This document shows positions 36,330 through 44,581 of a DNA stretch of 64,000 nt, in pieces. Made by a program: the position numbers and the translations under genes. Each line of letters starts with the position of its first letter. Within the stretch, counting starts at the first letter, position 1. A model generated the notes under the pieces. It was not told the origin of the DNA, did no database searches, and was given only the letters and a program-made list of their open reading frames with translations. This DNA comes from Fibrobacter sp. UWB15. Its GTDB lineage: Bacteria; Fibrobacterota; Fibrobacteria; Fibrobacterales; Fibrobacteraceae. The stretch is taken from contig NZ_FXBA01000001.1 in NCBI RefSeq assembly GCF_900177705.1, forward strand, positions 496,001 to 560,000. The letters run 5' to 3'.

Positions 36330-37682
36330 TTACAAGTCGGCGACGAGCTTGTCAAACACTTGGCCGCGGACTTTGTAGTTCTTGAACAGTCCGAAGCTTG
36401 CGCAGGCGGGGCTCATAATGACGGTGCCACCTTCGCCGATTTGCAAACTGTCTGCAAATGCTTCTTCCAGAGTGGGGAAGATTTTCGCCGAAACTTGGAG
36501 TCCGGCCTGCTGCAAGGATTCTAGCATGCGTTCGGCGGTAGCGCCGATGAGCGCTACGCGCTTGAGGTTCGGGCGGTCGTTCACCAGAATCTGCGAGAGC
36601 TCGGTAAAGTCGGCGTTCTTTTCGGAACCGCCGAGAATGAGCGCGAAGGGGCGCTTCATGCTTGCTGTTGCTGCAATCGTTGCGTCCGGGCGAGTGGCGT
36701 AGCTATCGTTGTAAAATTCAATGCCGCGTTTTTTGCCCTTGAATTCCATACGGAAGGGGAGTGTCTCGTAGCTCTTGAGGGCTTCGAAGGCATCGGCCAC
36801 CTTGATTCCCAAGGCTTTCACGGCGAGGGTTGCCGCCGCCATATTTTCAAGCTGGTAAATACCGCGTACCTTGCAGTCCGACAGGAACAATTTTTCGCCG
36901 TCAATTGTGAGCGTGGCGCCTTCAATTACGGCGTCTCCGTCGCCAGCGCTCGGGCCGTCGCTTAGGCTCACGGCGTACTTCGTCTTGGCCGGGCTTTCGC
37001 TTGCAATTTTTGCCGTCGGGGCGGCGTCCTTCAAGTACACGCATGCACCGTCACGTTTTTGCCAACGTACCAGATTCGCTTTCGCGTCGCGGTATTCTTC
37101 GACGCTCTGGTGCCAATCCAAGTGCTCGGTCGACACGCGCAGCACCACAGCTACGTCCGGCGACACAGACAAAGTCATCAACTGAAAGCTCGAAAGTTCC
37201 AGAATGCTCACTCGGTCTGCCGTCTCGTCCTTCAAAAGGTCAAGCGCCGGCACACCGAAGTTGCCGCCAATCTTGTTATTCACACCGCACTTGGTCAGGA
37301 TGTGGCTAATCATGCTCACGGTAGAACCCTTGCCGAGCGTGCCCGTAACGCCTACAACCTTCTTTGATTTAGTTTGTTCTAAAAACAGCTGAATCTGGCT
37401 AGTCATCATCCCGCCGTTCATCTGGAACTTGAACAATGCGGGGCTCATGGGGTAGACGCCTGCAGAACGCACCACCGTTACGCAATCCTTAAGGCCATCC
37501 AAATAGTTCTCGCCGGAACACACCTTTACGTTTACGCCGGCGGGGACTTCCGGCAACTTCACCGGGTTCTTGTCCATGACAACGATGTCCTTGACACCGT
37601 TACGTACAAGGTAATCGAATGTGCTCTGACCTTCGACGCCAAAGCCCAAAACGCCAACAGGGGCAACAATAGAATTCTGCAT
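36330..37682 (-). CDS. murD: UDP-N-acetylmuramoylalanine-D-glutamate ligase
   Basis: 450 residues. It adds D-glutamate to UDP-MurNAc-L-Ala in peptidoglycan synthesis. The N-terminal GVLGFGVEGQSTFDYL substrate domain, the central Mur-ligase ATP domain and the C-terminal NDSYATRPDAT region are recognisable. The P-loop reads GVTGTLGKGST rather than the usual G-T-N-G-K-(S/T)-T: an extra Gly and a Leu for Asn. No other mur genes are adjacent; it lies between two tRNA-Leu genes. Confidence 0.88.
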   Translation of the reverse strand: MQNSIVAPVGVLGFGVEGQSTFDYLVRNGVKDIVVMDKNPVKLPEVPAGVNVKVCSGENYLDGLKDCVTVVRSAGVYPMSPALFKFQMNGGMMTSQIQLFLEQTKSKKVVGVTGTLGKGSTVSMISHILTKCGVNNKIGGNFGVPALDLLKDETADRVSILELSSFQLMTLSVSPDVAVVLRVSTEHLDWHQSVEEYRDAKANLVRWQKRDGACVYLKDAAPTAKIASESPAKTKYAVSLSDGPSAGDGDAVIEGATLTIDGEKLFLSDCKVRGIYQLENMAAATLAVKALGIKVADAFEALKSYETLPFRMEFKGKKRGIEFYNDSYATRPDATIAATASMKRPFALILGGSEKNADFTELSQILVNDRPNLKRVALIGATAERMLESLQQAGLQVSAKIFPTLEEAFADSLQIGEGGTVIMSPACASFGLFKNYKVRGQVFDKLVADL

Positions 37683-37714
37683 AAAAAACCTCTGGGGAAA
37701 AGTAGAAAAACGAT

Positions 37715-37798
37715 GTGTAATGTGAAATGTGTGGTGTGAAATGAATAATGAGTACTACATTTCTCATCCCTCACTTCACACTCCACACTTCACACTGT
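37715..37798. repeat. Heptanucleotide array with inverted halves
   Basis: Twelve contiguous heptads: GTGTAAT, GTGAAAT, GTGTGGT and GTGAAAT, through GAATAAT and GAGTACT, to ACATTTC, TCATCCC, TCACTTC, ACACTCC, ACACTTC and ACACTGT. The second half is roughly the reverse complement of the first, so the tract could form a long imperfect hairpin. It lies between murD and the second tRNA-Leu. Confidence 0.7.
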
Positions 37799-37807
37799 GC
37801 CAAAGGC

Positions 37808-37840
37808 AAAAAAATCCACCCTACAATAATGCAGGGCGGA
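37808..37840 (-). terminator. Terminator of the second tRNA-Leu
   Basis: Arms TCCACCCT/AGGGCGGA with one mismatch. T7 lies on the minus strand. Confidence 0.65.
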
Positions 37841-37848
37841 CTTCGTAA

Positions 37849-37932
37849 TGCGGTCGGACAGACTTGAACTGTCATGGGATCGCTCCCACTAGCACCTCAA
37901 GCTAGCGTGTCTACCAATTCCACCACGACCGC
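37849..37932 (-). tRNA. tRNA-Leu(GAG), copy 2
   Basis: Identical in sequence to copy 1, with anticodon GAG in loop TTGAGGT and no encoded CCA. It directly follows secG in the tpiA-secG direction. Confidence 0.95.
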
Positions 37933-37971
37933 AGCGTTGCCTGCGCAGCCTAAGCCGCGCGAGACAAAACC

Positions 37972-38400
37972 TTACTTGGCTTCAGCAGGAGCGGCCGGAG
38001 CTTCCGAAGCAGGAGCTTCTGTAGCCGGAGCAACGTCGGCGGCCGGTGCAGCAGCGTTAGCGGGAGCTGCAAAGTCAGCCGGGAGTGCCGGAGCCGGGGC
38101 TTGCTGCTGGGCAGCGTTTTCGCGGGTAGCCTTCTGCATCGAAGATTCTTCTACGGTCTGGTCCTGCTTAGCAGTAATCAGGCCGAGGGCGAACACGACG
38201 ATAAAGAAGATCACGGCCACGACGCGGGTCAACTTCTGGATGAAGGTCGCGGCACCTGCGGTAGAGAATGCAGACTGGGAAGTCATGCCACCGAGACCTG
38301 CGAGACCGCCCATCTTGTCATTCTGAACCAGAACGAGCAACATGAGGAAGAGGCACAGGAACACGTGCAGGACGATACCAATCCAAAAGAGTGTTGTCAT
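37972..38400 (-). CDS. secG: SecG, preprotein translocase subunit
   Basis: 142 residues with two membrane helices (about 1-25 and 52-75) joined by the conserved QNDKMGGLAGLGG loop and the TxFIQKLTRVVA start of the second helix. The C-terminal 60 residues are a low-complexity Ala/Pro tail common in SecG of some phyla. SecG assists SecYE in protein export. It follows tpiA by 29 bases. Confidence 0.9.
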   Translation of the reverse strand: MTTLFWIGIVLHVFLCLFLMLLVLVQNDKMGGLAGLGGMTSQSAFSTAGAATFIQKLTRVVAVIFFIVVFALGLITAKQDQTVEESSMQKATRENAAQQQAPAPALPADFAAPANAAAPAADVAPATEAPASEAPAAPAEAK

Positions 38401-38429
38401 AGTCGTTTTACCTTGAATTTAAGTTTTAA

Positions 38430-39191
38430 TTAGCGAGCTTCGGCAGCGTCGATGATTTCCTTGAAGGTGTTAGCCTTGAGGCCTGCACCACCGATCAAAC
38501 CACCGTCGATATCCTTCTGAGCGAGGAGGCCGGCAGCGTTGGCGCCCTTCATGGAGCCACCGTACTGGATGCGCATGCCTTCGGCAACAGCTTCGCCGTA
38601 GATTTCCTTCACAACGGAACGAGCGTAGGCCTGCGTGTCCTGAGCCTGTTCGTCGGTAGCAGTAACGCCGGTACCGATTGCCCAAACCGGTTCGTAAGCG
38701 AGAACGCACTTGGCTGCGTCTTCAGCAGAAACGTCCTTGAATGCGCCCTTGATCTGGAGACCGAGGACTTCCTTGAGGATGCCACCGTTACGCTGGTCGA
38801 GGGTTTCGCCAATGCAAATAATCGGCTTCAGACCGGCTTCGAGGGTCTTCTTGACCTTGAGGTTCACGGTTTCTTCAGTTTCGTGGAAGTACTGGCGCTG
38901 TTCGGAGTGACCGATGATGATGTATTCGGCACCGATTTCCTTGACCATGTCCACAGAAACCTTACCAGTGTATGCGCCCTGGTCCTTCCAGTGGATGTCC
39001 TGGATGGCGAGCTTCACGTTGGAACCCTTGATGACGTCGGCGACCTTGGCGGCGGCGAGGTAAGTCGGGGCGATGACCACTTCGGTCTTCTTCACGTCCT
39101 TAACGGCTTCCACGATGTCCTTAGCGAGCTGAATGGATTCGCTAACGGTCTTGTTCATCTTCCAGTTACCAGCAATGATATACTGACGCAT
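38430..39191 (-). CDS. tpiA: Triosephosphate isomerase
   Basis: 253 residues. It interconverts dihydroxyacetone phosphate and glyceraldehyde 3-phosphate in glycolysis. It shows NWKMNKT (catalytic Lys near residue 12), the active-site His in IGHSEQRQYF, and the catalytic Glu in AYEPVWAIGTG. AAGGAG precedes the start. GHSEQRQ in place of the common GHSERR is a tolerated variant. Confidence 0.96.
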   Translation of the reverse strand: MRQYIIAGNWKMNKTVSESIQLAKDIVEAVKDVKKTEVVIAPTYLAAAKVADVIKGSNVKLAIQDIHWKDQGAYTGKVSVDMVKEIGAEYIIIGHSEQRQYFHETEETVNLKVKKTLEAGLKPIICIGETLDQRNGGILKEVLGLQIKGAFKDVSAEDAAKCVLAYEPVWAIGTGVTATDEQAQDTQAYARSVVKEIYGEAVAEGMRIQYGGSMKGANAAGLLAQKDIDGGLIGGAGLKANTFKEIIDAAEAR

Positions 39192-39237
39192 AATTAACTC
39201 CTTGAGTTGTTTAAAATTTAACGCGCCTAAATTTAGT

Positions 39238-39276
39238 AAAAAAAGACCGCCCCCGGTAGTCCGAGGGCGAATCTTT
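39238..39276 (-). terminator. Terminator of the BamE-like gene
   Basis: AAAGA...GCCCCCGG with CCGAGGGC...TCTTT arms and a 4-base loop. The T tract lies on the minus strand, between the lipoprotein gene and tpiA. Confidence 0.75.
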
Positions 39277-39293
39277 CGTATAAAAAACGTCTA

Positions 39294-39734
39294 TTAGTAG
39301 TTGCTAGAATGCTTGGAAGTCGGAGCCGGGGAACCACCGTAGCGGTCGCCTTCGATCTTTTCCAAGATCCATTCTTCTTCGTAGCCCTTCAAGCGAGCCT
39401 GGTCGGGGTGCTTCCAGATAAGGCGGGTAATGAGTTCGCCTTCGCGGGTGTAGTATTCCCAAATACTCTGCTTGTCGGTGGTCTTTTCGTGGTCAGGAGG
39501 GCCCCACAAGAGGTTCACCATGTCATTGGTCATGCCTTCTTCGATATAACCCTGCTTGAACACGTCTTTGAGGCGCTTGTCGATGCCCATACTTTCCTTA
39601 ACGGCGTAGTATTCGCGTTCGTATTCTTTGCGACCTTCGCCGCGTTCGATCAGAATGGGGGAAGAATAGCGGCTTGCACAGGCCCAGAACATCAGGGCAC
39701 TCACGCCAAGCACGCAAATATGAGAGAGCTTCAT
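39294..39734 (-). CDS. BamE/SmpA-like lipoprotein
   Basis: 146 residues with a signal peptide and lipobox MFWAC (Cys19). The motif GMTNDMVNLLWGPPD near residue 67 matches the strand-helix of BamE/OmlA-type proteins (G-M-x4-V-x2-L-x-G-x-P), and IWEYYTR follows as the next strand. BamE members assist outer-membrane protein assembly. The rest has no clear family mark, so the assignment is to fold type rather than to BamE itself. Confidence 0.6.
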   Translation of the reverse strand: MKLSHICVLGVSALMFWACASRYSSPILIERGEGRKEYEREYYAVKESMGIDKRLKDVFKQGYIEEGMTNDMVNLLWGPPDHEKTTDKQSIWEYYTREGELITRLIWKHPDQARLKGYEEEWILEKIEGDRYGGSPAPTSKHSSNY

Positions 39735-39813
39735 AGTGACTCCTATAAATTAATGCCTACAAAATAAGAATTTATGGCGCGAATGGGGAAATTATTTTAA
39801 ATTTTATTCCGAA

Positions 39814-40791
39814 ATGACTTATTTTAAGAAATTATTGGCCTTTTCTATAATTTTTTTTACTTGTAACGTCGCGTCTTTTGCCGATGGTTTCAACGAAAAT
39901 GCGAATTTTGGCTTCCGCTACGGTCCAAACCTTTCGTGGACTATCATGGGCAATACGCCGTTTGTGTGGGGCCAGTGGCTCCCGCAGGCGACAGGCATGC
40001 TCCATTACACTTGGCTCGAACCGCTCGACGAACTTGCTTACGGTGAAAAACTCGAATCCCTCCCGTCCTACTTGCGAATGGACGCCGCCATCGAGGTTTC
40101 CCCCTTCTATGCAGGCTATTTGGCCGGTATAGGAATCCGTCCCTTCAAGACCAATCCGCAAATCGAGGCGAATGTGGTCTATGAAAGCTATCTCTATATG
40201 CGTTCGAACTTGGAAATGGTTACCGCCGAAGTAGAGGGCGAGGGCCGTATTGCCGAAAGCTGGAATGCGGACTATGTGGTGGACAACATCTATAAGGACG
40301 ATGCCGCTTTTGATTACACCCAGCTGATCGATATGTCCTTCTGCTTGAACTATGCCTTACCCAAGGGTTCAAATCTCGGATTAAAATTCCACTACATCTT
40401 GCTGGATGTCAGTACCGATTTCGATGGCAAAAGCTACGATTACCGCCGCAATATCCCCGTGTTCAGCCGCGATTTCTTGCTGGTGTTAGATACTTATGGA
40501 CGTATCCCTCTGACAAAACATTTCGCTGCCATTTTTGAATCGAATTTCTACAAAACCGGCTTCTTGCGCGACAGGAATACGGTACGTAAGGAATCCCTCG
40601 GTTACGGCAGGGCTATGCTGGGCGCCCATTTCTTCTGGAGCGAGGAACGTCAGAACATTATTTTAGAAGTGGGCGGCTGGAAACGTACCGAAAAGCGTTT
40701 CTACGACGGATCATTCGCGCAGCAGTTCCTGGTTCAGCTTGAGTATCAGGGGTATTTTTCTTTCCCCTTTCACAGGAATTTTTCTAAATAA
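39814..40791 (+). CDS. Probable outer-membrane beta-barrel protein, unknown function
   Basis: 325 residues with a signal peptide (about 1-23, ending FADG). The mature protein has alternating aromatic and polar strands typical of outer-membrane beta-barrels and an aromatic-rich C-terminal strand region (QFLVQLEYQGYFSF). I recognise no family. It is divergent from the BamE-like gene (79-base gap) and its last 81 bases overlap the end of the convergent minus-strand gene. Confidence 0.65.
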   Translation: MTYFKKLLAFSIIFFTCNVASFADGFNENANFGFRYGPNLSWTIMGNTPFVWGQWLPQATGMLHYTWLEPLDELAYGEKLESLPSYLRMDAAIEVSPFYAGYLAGIGIRPFKTNPQIEANVVYESYLYMRSNLEMVTAEVEGEGRIAESWNADYVVDNIYKDDAAFDYTQLIDMSFCLNYALPKGSNLGLKFHYILLDVSTDFDGKSYDYRRNIPVFSRDFLLVLDTYGRIPLTKHFAAIFESNFYKTGFLRDRNTVRKESLGYGRAMLGAHFFWSEERQNIILEVGGWKRTEKRFYDGSFAQQFLVQLEYQGYFSFPFHRNFSK

Positions 40792-41496
40792 ATCCGGCAG
40801 TGGCGGTTTCGGCTTGCCTTCAACGCTGTTCTTGAGCGGGTCGGCCTGCAGTGCCTGAATGGTGTAGGCGGAACGAATCCAAATTTCGCCGCTGTATTTT
40901 TCGCTTTCAAGTTTCACTAAGGTCGGCAGCATTTCGCCGGAATAGTTTTTCCACTGGCGGATCCAGAAGGTGCGTTTTTCTTTGCGGGCGCCGTTCATGG
41001 TCACCTTTGACGGCTGCGGAAGGCTGTCTGCAACCAGGCTCCACCAGGTCATAGAGAATGCGGTAGAAAGAACGTTCGGCTTCTGGACGCTAGAATCCCT
41101 GCATAGGAACTGGCCGTTGGCCAAAAGTTCCATATCGTCGAGTTTTAAGGGCGTTTCGCCGATGTTTTCTTTCAAGTGGTGGGTGCCCAGTTGGCGCTTG
41201 ACCTTGATATCGGGGAATTCCATGTAGCGGTATTCGCCGGCGGTCACGAAGTTGAATTTAGGAACGTCCGGCTGGTTCACGAAGAAGGTGTCCAGCGCTT
41301 CGGGATGGTGTCGCCATTCTACATCGAGGCTTACTCGGGACATCTTCTCGTTCACGAAGAAACCTTCGATGTTGACGACCATGGGGCCGTTCAGCAAAAA
41401 GTGGGGGCAGGATGTTTGGGAAAAGGCGCCGGAGCAAGCAATAGCGAGGAATGTTGCTGTCGTCCGTAATGTTGCCTTGAAAAATTCTGCCTTCAT
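40711..41496 (-). CDS. Exported protein of unknown function
   Basis: About 261 residues with a signal peptide (MKAEFFKATLRTTATFLAIA, cleavage near AFSQ). The mature part contains two Cys and looks beta-rich; the middle resembles a DUF3108-like periplasmic domain, but not strongly enough to name. Start 41496 is preferred because a signal peptide begins there; the longer frame adds a hydrophobic segment with no role. Its 3' end overlaps the preceding plus-strand gene by 81 bases. Confidence 0.55.
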   Translation of the reverse strand: MKAEFFKATLRTTATFLAIACSGAFSQTSCPHFLLNGPMVVNIEGFFVNEKMSRVSLDVEWRHHPEALDTFFVNQPDVPKFNFVTAGEYRYMEFPDIKVKRQLGTHHLKENIGETPLKLDDMELLANGQFLCRDSSVQKPNVLSTAFSMTWWSLVADSLPQPSKVTMNGARKEKRTFWIRQWKNYSGEMLPTLVKLESEKYSGEIWIRSAYTIQALQADPLKNSVEGKPKPPLPDLFRKIPVKGERKIPLILKLNQELLRE

Positions 41497-41524
41497 GGTC
41501 TGGAATATAGCAAATTTACAACAA

Positions 41525-41577
41525 AGGAAAACCCCGACCCATCCCAATGGCTAAAGGATAGGCCAGGGTTTGTTGCT
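41525..41577 (-). terminator. Weak terminator candidate of recA
   Basis: Read on the minus strand, AAACCCTGGCC and GGTCGGGGTTTTCC arms can pair imperfectly across a long loop, ending in a short T run. Weak. Confidence 0.3.
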
Positions 41578-41606
41578 CTTCAGGAAGAAAATGTTTGGAT
41601 AGGGTT

Positions 41607-42707
41607 CTATGCGTCTTCGCTAACGCTGACTTCGTCGCTGTCGTCAGCTTCGATGGCGTCGCCTTCGTTCAGCTTGAACAGTTCAACGTCCTTCATGCTT
41701 TCGCGGATCTTAGCCTCGATTTCGTTGCAGAGTTCCACGTTGTCCTTCAGGAACAGGCGGGTGTTTTCGCGACCCTGGCCGATGCGTTCGTTGTTGTAGC
41801 TGAACCAGGAACCGCTCTTCTGAATGATGTCGAGTTCGGTAGCGAGGTCGAGGATAGAGGCTTCGCGGGAAATGCCGCAACCGTAAAGGATGTCGAATTC
41901 GCACTGGGTGAACGGGGCGGCTACCTTGTTCTTCACTACCTTCACGCGGGTGCGGTTACCGATTACTTCTTCGCCGTCCTTGATGGCTGCAATGCGGCGA
42001 ATGTCGATACGCTGCGTGGCGTAGAACTTGAGTGCATTACCGCCGGTAGTGGTTTCGGGGTTGCCGAACATGACGCCGATCTTCATACGCAGCTGGTTGA
42101 TGAACAGCATGCAGGTGTTGGACTTCGAAAGAATACCGGTGAGCTTACGCAGGGCCTGGCTCATGAGTCGGGCCTGCAGACCTACGTGGTTGTCGCCCAT
42201 TTCGCCGTTGATTTCGGCCTGCGGCACGAGCGCTGCCACGGAGTCGATCACGATGATGTCGATAGCGCCAGAGCGGACGAGCGTTTCGGCGATGTCGAGG
42301 GCCTGTTCACCAGTGTCCGGTTGGGAAACGAGGAGAGATTCGATATCCACACCGAGCTTGCGGGCGTAGACGGCGTCAAAGGCGTGTTCAGCATCGATGA
42401 ATGCTGCGACACCGCCAAGCTTTTGGGCTTCGGCAATGGCGTGCAGGGTCAAAGTCGTCTTACCCGAAGATTCCGGTCCGTAAATTTCGATAATGCGGCC
42501 GCGCGGGAAACCGCCTACGCCAAGAGCCATATCGAGTTGGATACAACCCGTAGGAATTACGGGGATGTCTTCGACGGGCTGCTGGCCGAGAGCCATGATG
42601 GAACCTTTACCATAATTCTTTTCAATCTGGGCGATGGCGGCTTCTACTGCCTTGGCCTTGTCTGCGGAAAGGTTGCTAGTCGGGGTGTTTGTTGTTTTCT
42701 TAGCCAT
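41607..42707 (-). CDS. recA: RecA recombinase
   Basis: About 366 residues. It shows [10 protein letters not shown] (Walker A), the Walker B region [12 protein letters not shown], the DNA-binding loops ([20 protein letters not shown] and [17 protein letters not shown]) and the acidic C-terminal tail. Start 42707 has GGAG 6 bases upstream; an earlier in-frame Met adds four residues. It promotes homologous recombination and SOS induction. It has its own promoter (see 42738-42766) and also lies downstream of cinA. Confidence 0.97.
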   Translation of the reverse strand: MAKKTTNTPTSNLSADKAKAVEAAIAQIEKNYGKGSIMALGQQPVEDIPVIPTGCIQLDMALGVGGFPRGRIIEIYGPESSGKTTLTLHAIAEAQKLGGVAAFIDAEHAFDAVYARKLGVDIESLLVSQPDTGEQALDIAETLVRSGAIDIIVIDSVAALVPQAEINGEMGDNHVGLQARLMSQALRKLTGILSKSNTCMLFINQLRMKIGVMFGNPETTTGGNALKFYATQRIDIRRIAAIKDGEEVIGNRTRVKVVKNKVAAPFTQCEFDILYGCGISREASILDLATELDIIQKSGSWFSYNNERIGQGRENTRLFLKDNVELCNEIEAKIRESMKDVELFKLNEGDAIEADDSDEVSVSEDA

Positions 42708-42737
42708 GTTGGACTCCATTTTGTTTTTTCGTTTTTA

Positions 42738-42766
42738 AATATAACATTTAGTGTTCACTTGTGCAA
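42738..42766 (-). promoter_or_regulatory. Candidate recA promoter overlapped by a LexA-like box
   Basis: On the minus strand, TTGCAC and TATATT are separated by exactly 17 bases. The site TGTTC-ACTT-GTGCA at 42752-42765 (plus strand) overlaps the -35 element and matches TGCNC-N4-GTGCA, the LexA motif I recall being reported for Fibrobacter succinogenes, with one mismatch. It lies at the 3' end of cinA, about 45-58 bases before the recA start. Confidence 0.55.
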
Positions 42767-43278
42767 GTGCTTTTTTGGTTATTTAGCAAAAAAAGTAGCT
42801 TGCCCAATACACTATACACGCTTTTTTCGCGCACCTCGGTACGGTTTCCTTCGAAAATTTTACAAAAAGCCTCGTTTTGCAAACTATTGGCGACAGCCAT
42901 CCATACAGTACCGACAGGTTTGCCGGGTTCTGCCCCGGTAGGGCCTGCGATTCCGGAAGTGGCAATTGCCCACTCGCAACCGAACTTTTTGCGGGCGCCT
43001 TCGGCCATGGCTTTTACCGTTTCGGCCGATACTGCCCCCTCTGTTTCGAGTACCTGGTGCGGGACACCGAGCAGGGATTCCTTGATTTTGTTCTGGTAGG
43101 CGACAATGCCGCCGGCTAAAATCGCGGAACTCCCAGGAATATCTACAATGTGGCTTGCCACAAGGCCTCCCGTGAGCGATTCGGCCGTAGCCATCATTTC
43201 GCCACGAGTCAAAAGCGCCTTCTGGATTGCTTGTGCGAGAGCCTTGGTGCTCATTTCGATATCCGTTTCGTGTACCAT
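42748..43278 (-). CDS. CinA C-terminal-type nicotinamide-nucleotide amidohydrolase
   Basis: 176 residues matching the CinA C-terminal (PncC) domain: MATAESLTGGLVASH, ILAGGIVAYQNKIK and ATSGIAGPTGAEPGKPVGTVWMA. The enzyme deamidates NMN to nicotinate mononucleotide in pyridine nucleotide recycling. The N-terminal MoCF-like half of full CinA is absent, as in stand-alone PncC. A cinA-recA pairing occurs in many bacteria. AAAGGA precedes the start. Confidence 0.9.
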   Translation of the reverse strand: MVHETDIEMSTKALAQAIQKALLTRGEMMATAESLTGGLVASHIVDIPGSSAILAGGIVAYQNKIKESLLGVPHQVLETEGAVSAETVKAMAEGARKKFGCEWAIATSGIAGPTGAEPGKPVGTVWMAVANSLQNEAFCKIFEGNRTEVREKSVYSVLGKLLFLLNNQKSTCTSEH

Positions 43279-43303
43279 GTTGTTTCCTTTACGTGTTCAA
43301 ATA

Positions 43304-43332
43304 TACATAAAGTTTGCGTCATATTTTGACAA
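43304..43332 (-). promoter_or_regulatory. Candidate promoter of the cinA-type gene
   Basis: On the minus strand TTGTCA and TATGTA are separated by 17 bases, ending 26 bases before the start codon. Confidence 0.5.
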
Positions 43333-43386
43333 TGGAGTGTCTCCGCTAAAAAAAGTAGAAAAAAGTGGTGGACGGTGGGCTCCAGA

Positions 43387-43420
43387 AAGTAGGAAGTAGG
43401 CAATAGATAGTAGGAAATGG
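43387..43420. repeat. Heptanucleotide array (AAGTAGG type)
   Basis: AAGTAGG, AAGTAGG, CAATAGA and TAGTAGG, then AAATGG: contiguous heptads between the cinA-type gene and the DUF5683-type gene, related to the CTACTGT family read on the other strand. Confidence 0.6.
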
Positions 43421-43447
43421 ATTGACTTTTTTCTATATTCGACCCCG

Positions 43448-44479
43448 ATGTTTTTACGCTCGATTGTTTTTGGCTTGTTCCTGTCGGTGCTCTTTGTGGC
43501 TCCGCTCTATGCCGATGACAAAGTTTCCGAACAGCCGATTGAACAGCCTGTAGAAGACTCCGCTGCAGATTCCGTTGTAGCGGCAGATCCCCTGCAAAAG
43601 GGCAAGACAGGTATTGTCGCTATCGACACGCTTGCCGTAAACGAATGGGATATTCCTACCAAACGAAATTCGCTTGCCATGACCATGCTGTTTGCCATCT
43701 TTCCGGGGGGCGGCCAGTATTATACGGAACATTACGTGCGTGGTGGCTTTATTACGGGTATCGAGCTGTTGTTGCTTTACGAAGTGACTGCAAACAAGAG
43801 TTACCAGCATAAGCGAGTTCTTGAACAAGCCGAACCTTTTCGAGATTCCGTGGCGTTCTATACCGACAAAGTCCTGCGCGAACGAAACCGCGACAGCCTT
43901 GCCTTCTACCACGAAAAACGAACCGAATTCATTGGCCGCGTTCACGAAAAGAGCGACAAGAAAATGGAGCAGGAAGACTTGCGCAAGGCGGAAACCGCCT
44001 GGATGTACGGCCTTTATCTGTACAGCTTCTTTGACGCTTTTGGAATCTGGTACAACAACAATTACCGTAGCGTTGAGCTCAAGAGCATGAAAACGGCGCT
44101 GCTCTGGTCCATTATTCCCGGTTTTGGACAAATGTACAACCGTGAGTTCGGTAAGCAGGGGCTTTTGTACATGGCGTTTATCGGCTCTGCGACCAGTATT
44201 TGGACATCGCAGAATATGGTGGAATATTACCTGGATCGTAAGCATGTCGTAGAAAAAGAAAGCACGACCTCTGAGGAATATGAACGCGTCGATGAACGTG
44301 TTACCTATTACCGCAAGAACCGTAACCAGTACATCTGGGCAATTGCTTTACTTTATCTGTATTCCGTTGGCGATGCCGCTGTCGATGCTTTGCTCAGCGA
44401 CTTTGACAACCCCATGCACTTGGCCGTACTGCCACGCCTAGGCGGCGGTCTCCAGGCCTTGATGTCGTTTGATTTCTGA
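43448..44479 (+). CDS. DUF5683-type membrane protein
   Basis: 343 residues. A signal peptide or first helix (about 1-22) is followed by a Ser/Glu-rich stretch. Two similar hydrophobic modules follow: FAIFPGGGQYYTEHYVRGG (about residues 80-115) and WSIIPGFGQMYNREFGKQG (about 217-245), each with the P-G-x-G-Q-x-Y pattern of DUF5683/TM2-like proteins. A charged coiled-coil-like segment separates them, and a last hydrophobic helix lies near residue 300. Probably an envelope protein; function unknown. No strong ribosome-binding site is seen. Confidence 0.7.
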   Translation: MFLRSIVFGLFLSVLFVAPLYADDKVSEQPIEQPVEDSAADSVVAADPLQKGKTGIVAIDTLAVNEWDIPTKRNSLAMTMLFAIFPGGGQYYTEHYVRGGFITGIELLLLYEVTANKSYQHKRVLEQAEPFRDSVAFYTDKVLRERNRDSLAFYHEKRTEFIGRVHEKSDKKMEQEDLRKAETAWMYGLYLYSFFDAFGIWYNNNYRSVELKSMKTALLWSIIPGFGQMYNREFGKQGLLYMAFIGSATSIWTSQNMVEYYLDRKHVVEKESTTSEEYERVDERVTYYRKNRNQYIWAIALLYLYSVGDAAVDALLSDFDNPMHLAVLPRLGGGLQALMSFDF

Positions 44480-44492
44480 TTCTTGCCGTTCA

Positions 44493-44523
44493 CTGTCATC
44501 CCGGGCTTGACCCGGGCGGACAG
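44493..44523. repeat. REP-like palindrome
   Basis: Outer arms CTGTC/GACAG and inner CCCGGG repeats around CTTGA form a strong cruciform between two convergent genes. It may also help terminate both. Confidence 0.65.
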
Positions 44524-44533
44524 CACTTAGCAA

Positions 44534-44577
44534 CTTGTTGCTTAGTGCGCATGGCCACCAAGGTGGGATCTCCTTTT
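44534..44577. repeat. Dispersed repeat, copy 2
   Basis: Shares GCTTAGTGCGCA, the hairpin (here CCACC/GGTGG) and the trailing TCTCCTT with the copy at 36260-36304; about 80 percent identical by eye. Confidence 0.6.
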
Positions 44578-44581
44578 ACGG

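Noticed and set aside
38430-39191. Triosephosphate isomerase motif GHSEQRQ as a defect
   Set aside because: The catalytic His, Lys and Glu are present; the Arg-to-Gln change is a tolerated natural variant, so it is not evidence of inactivity.
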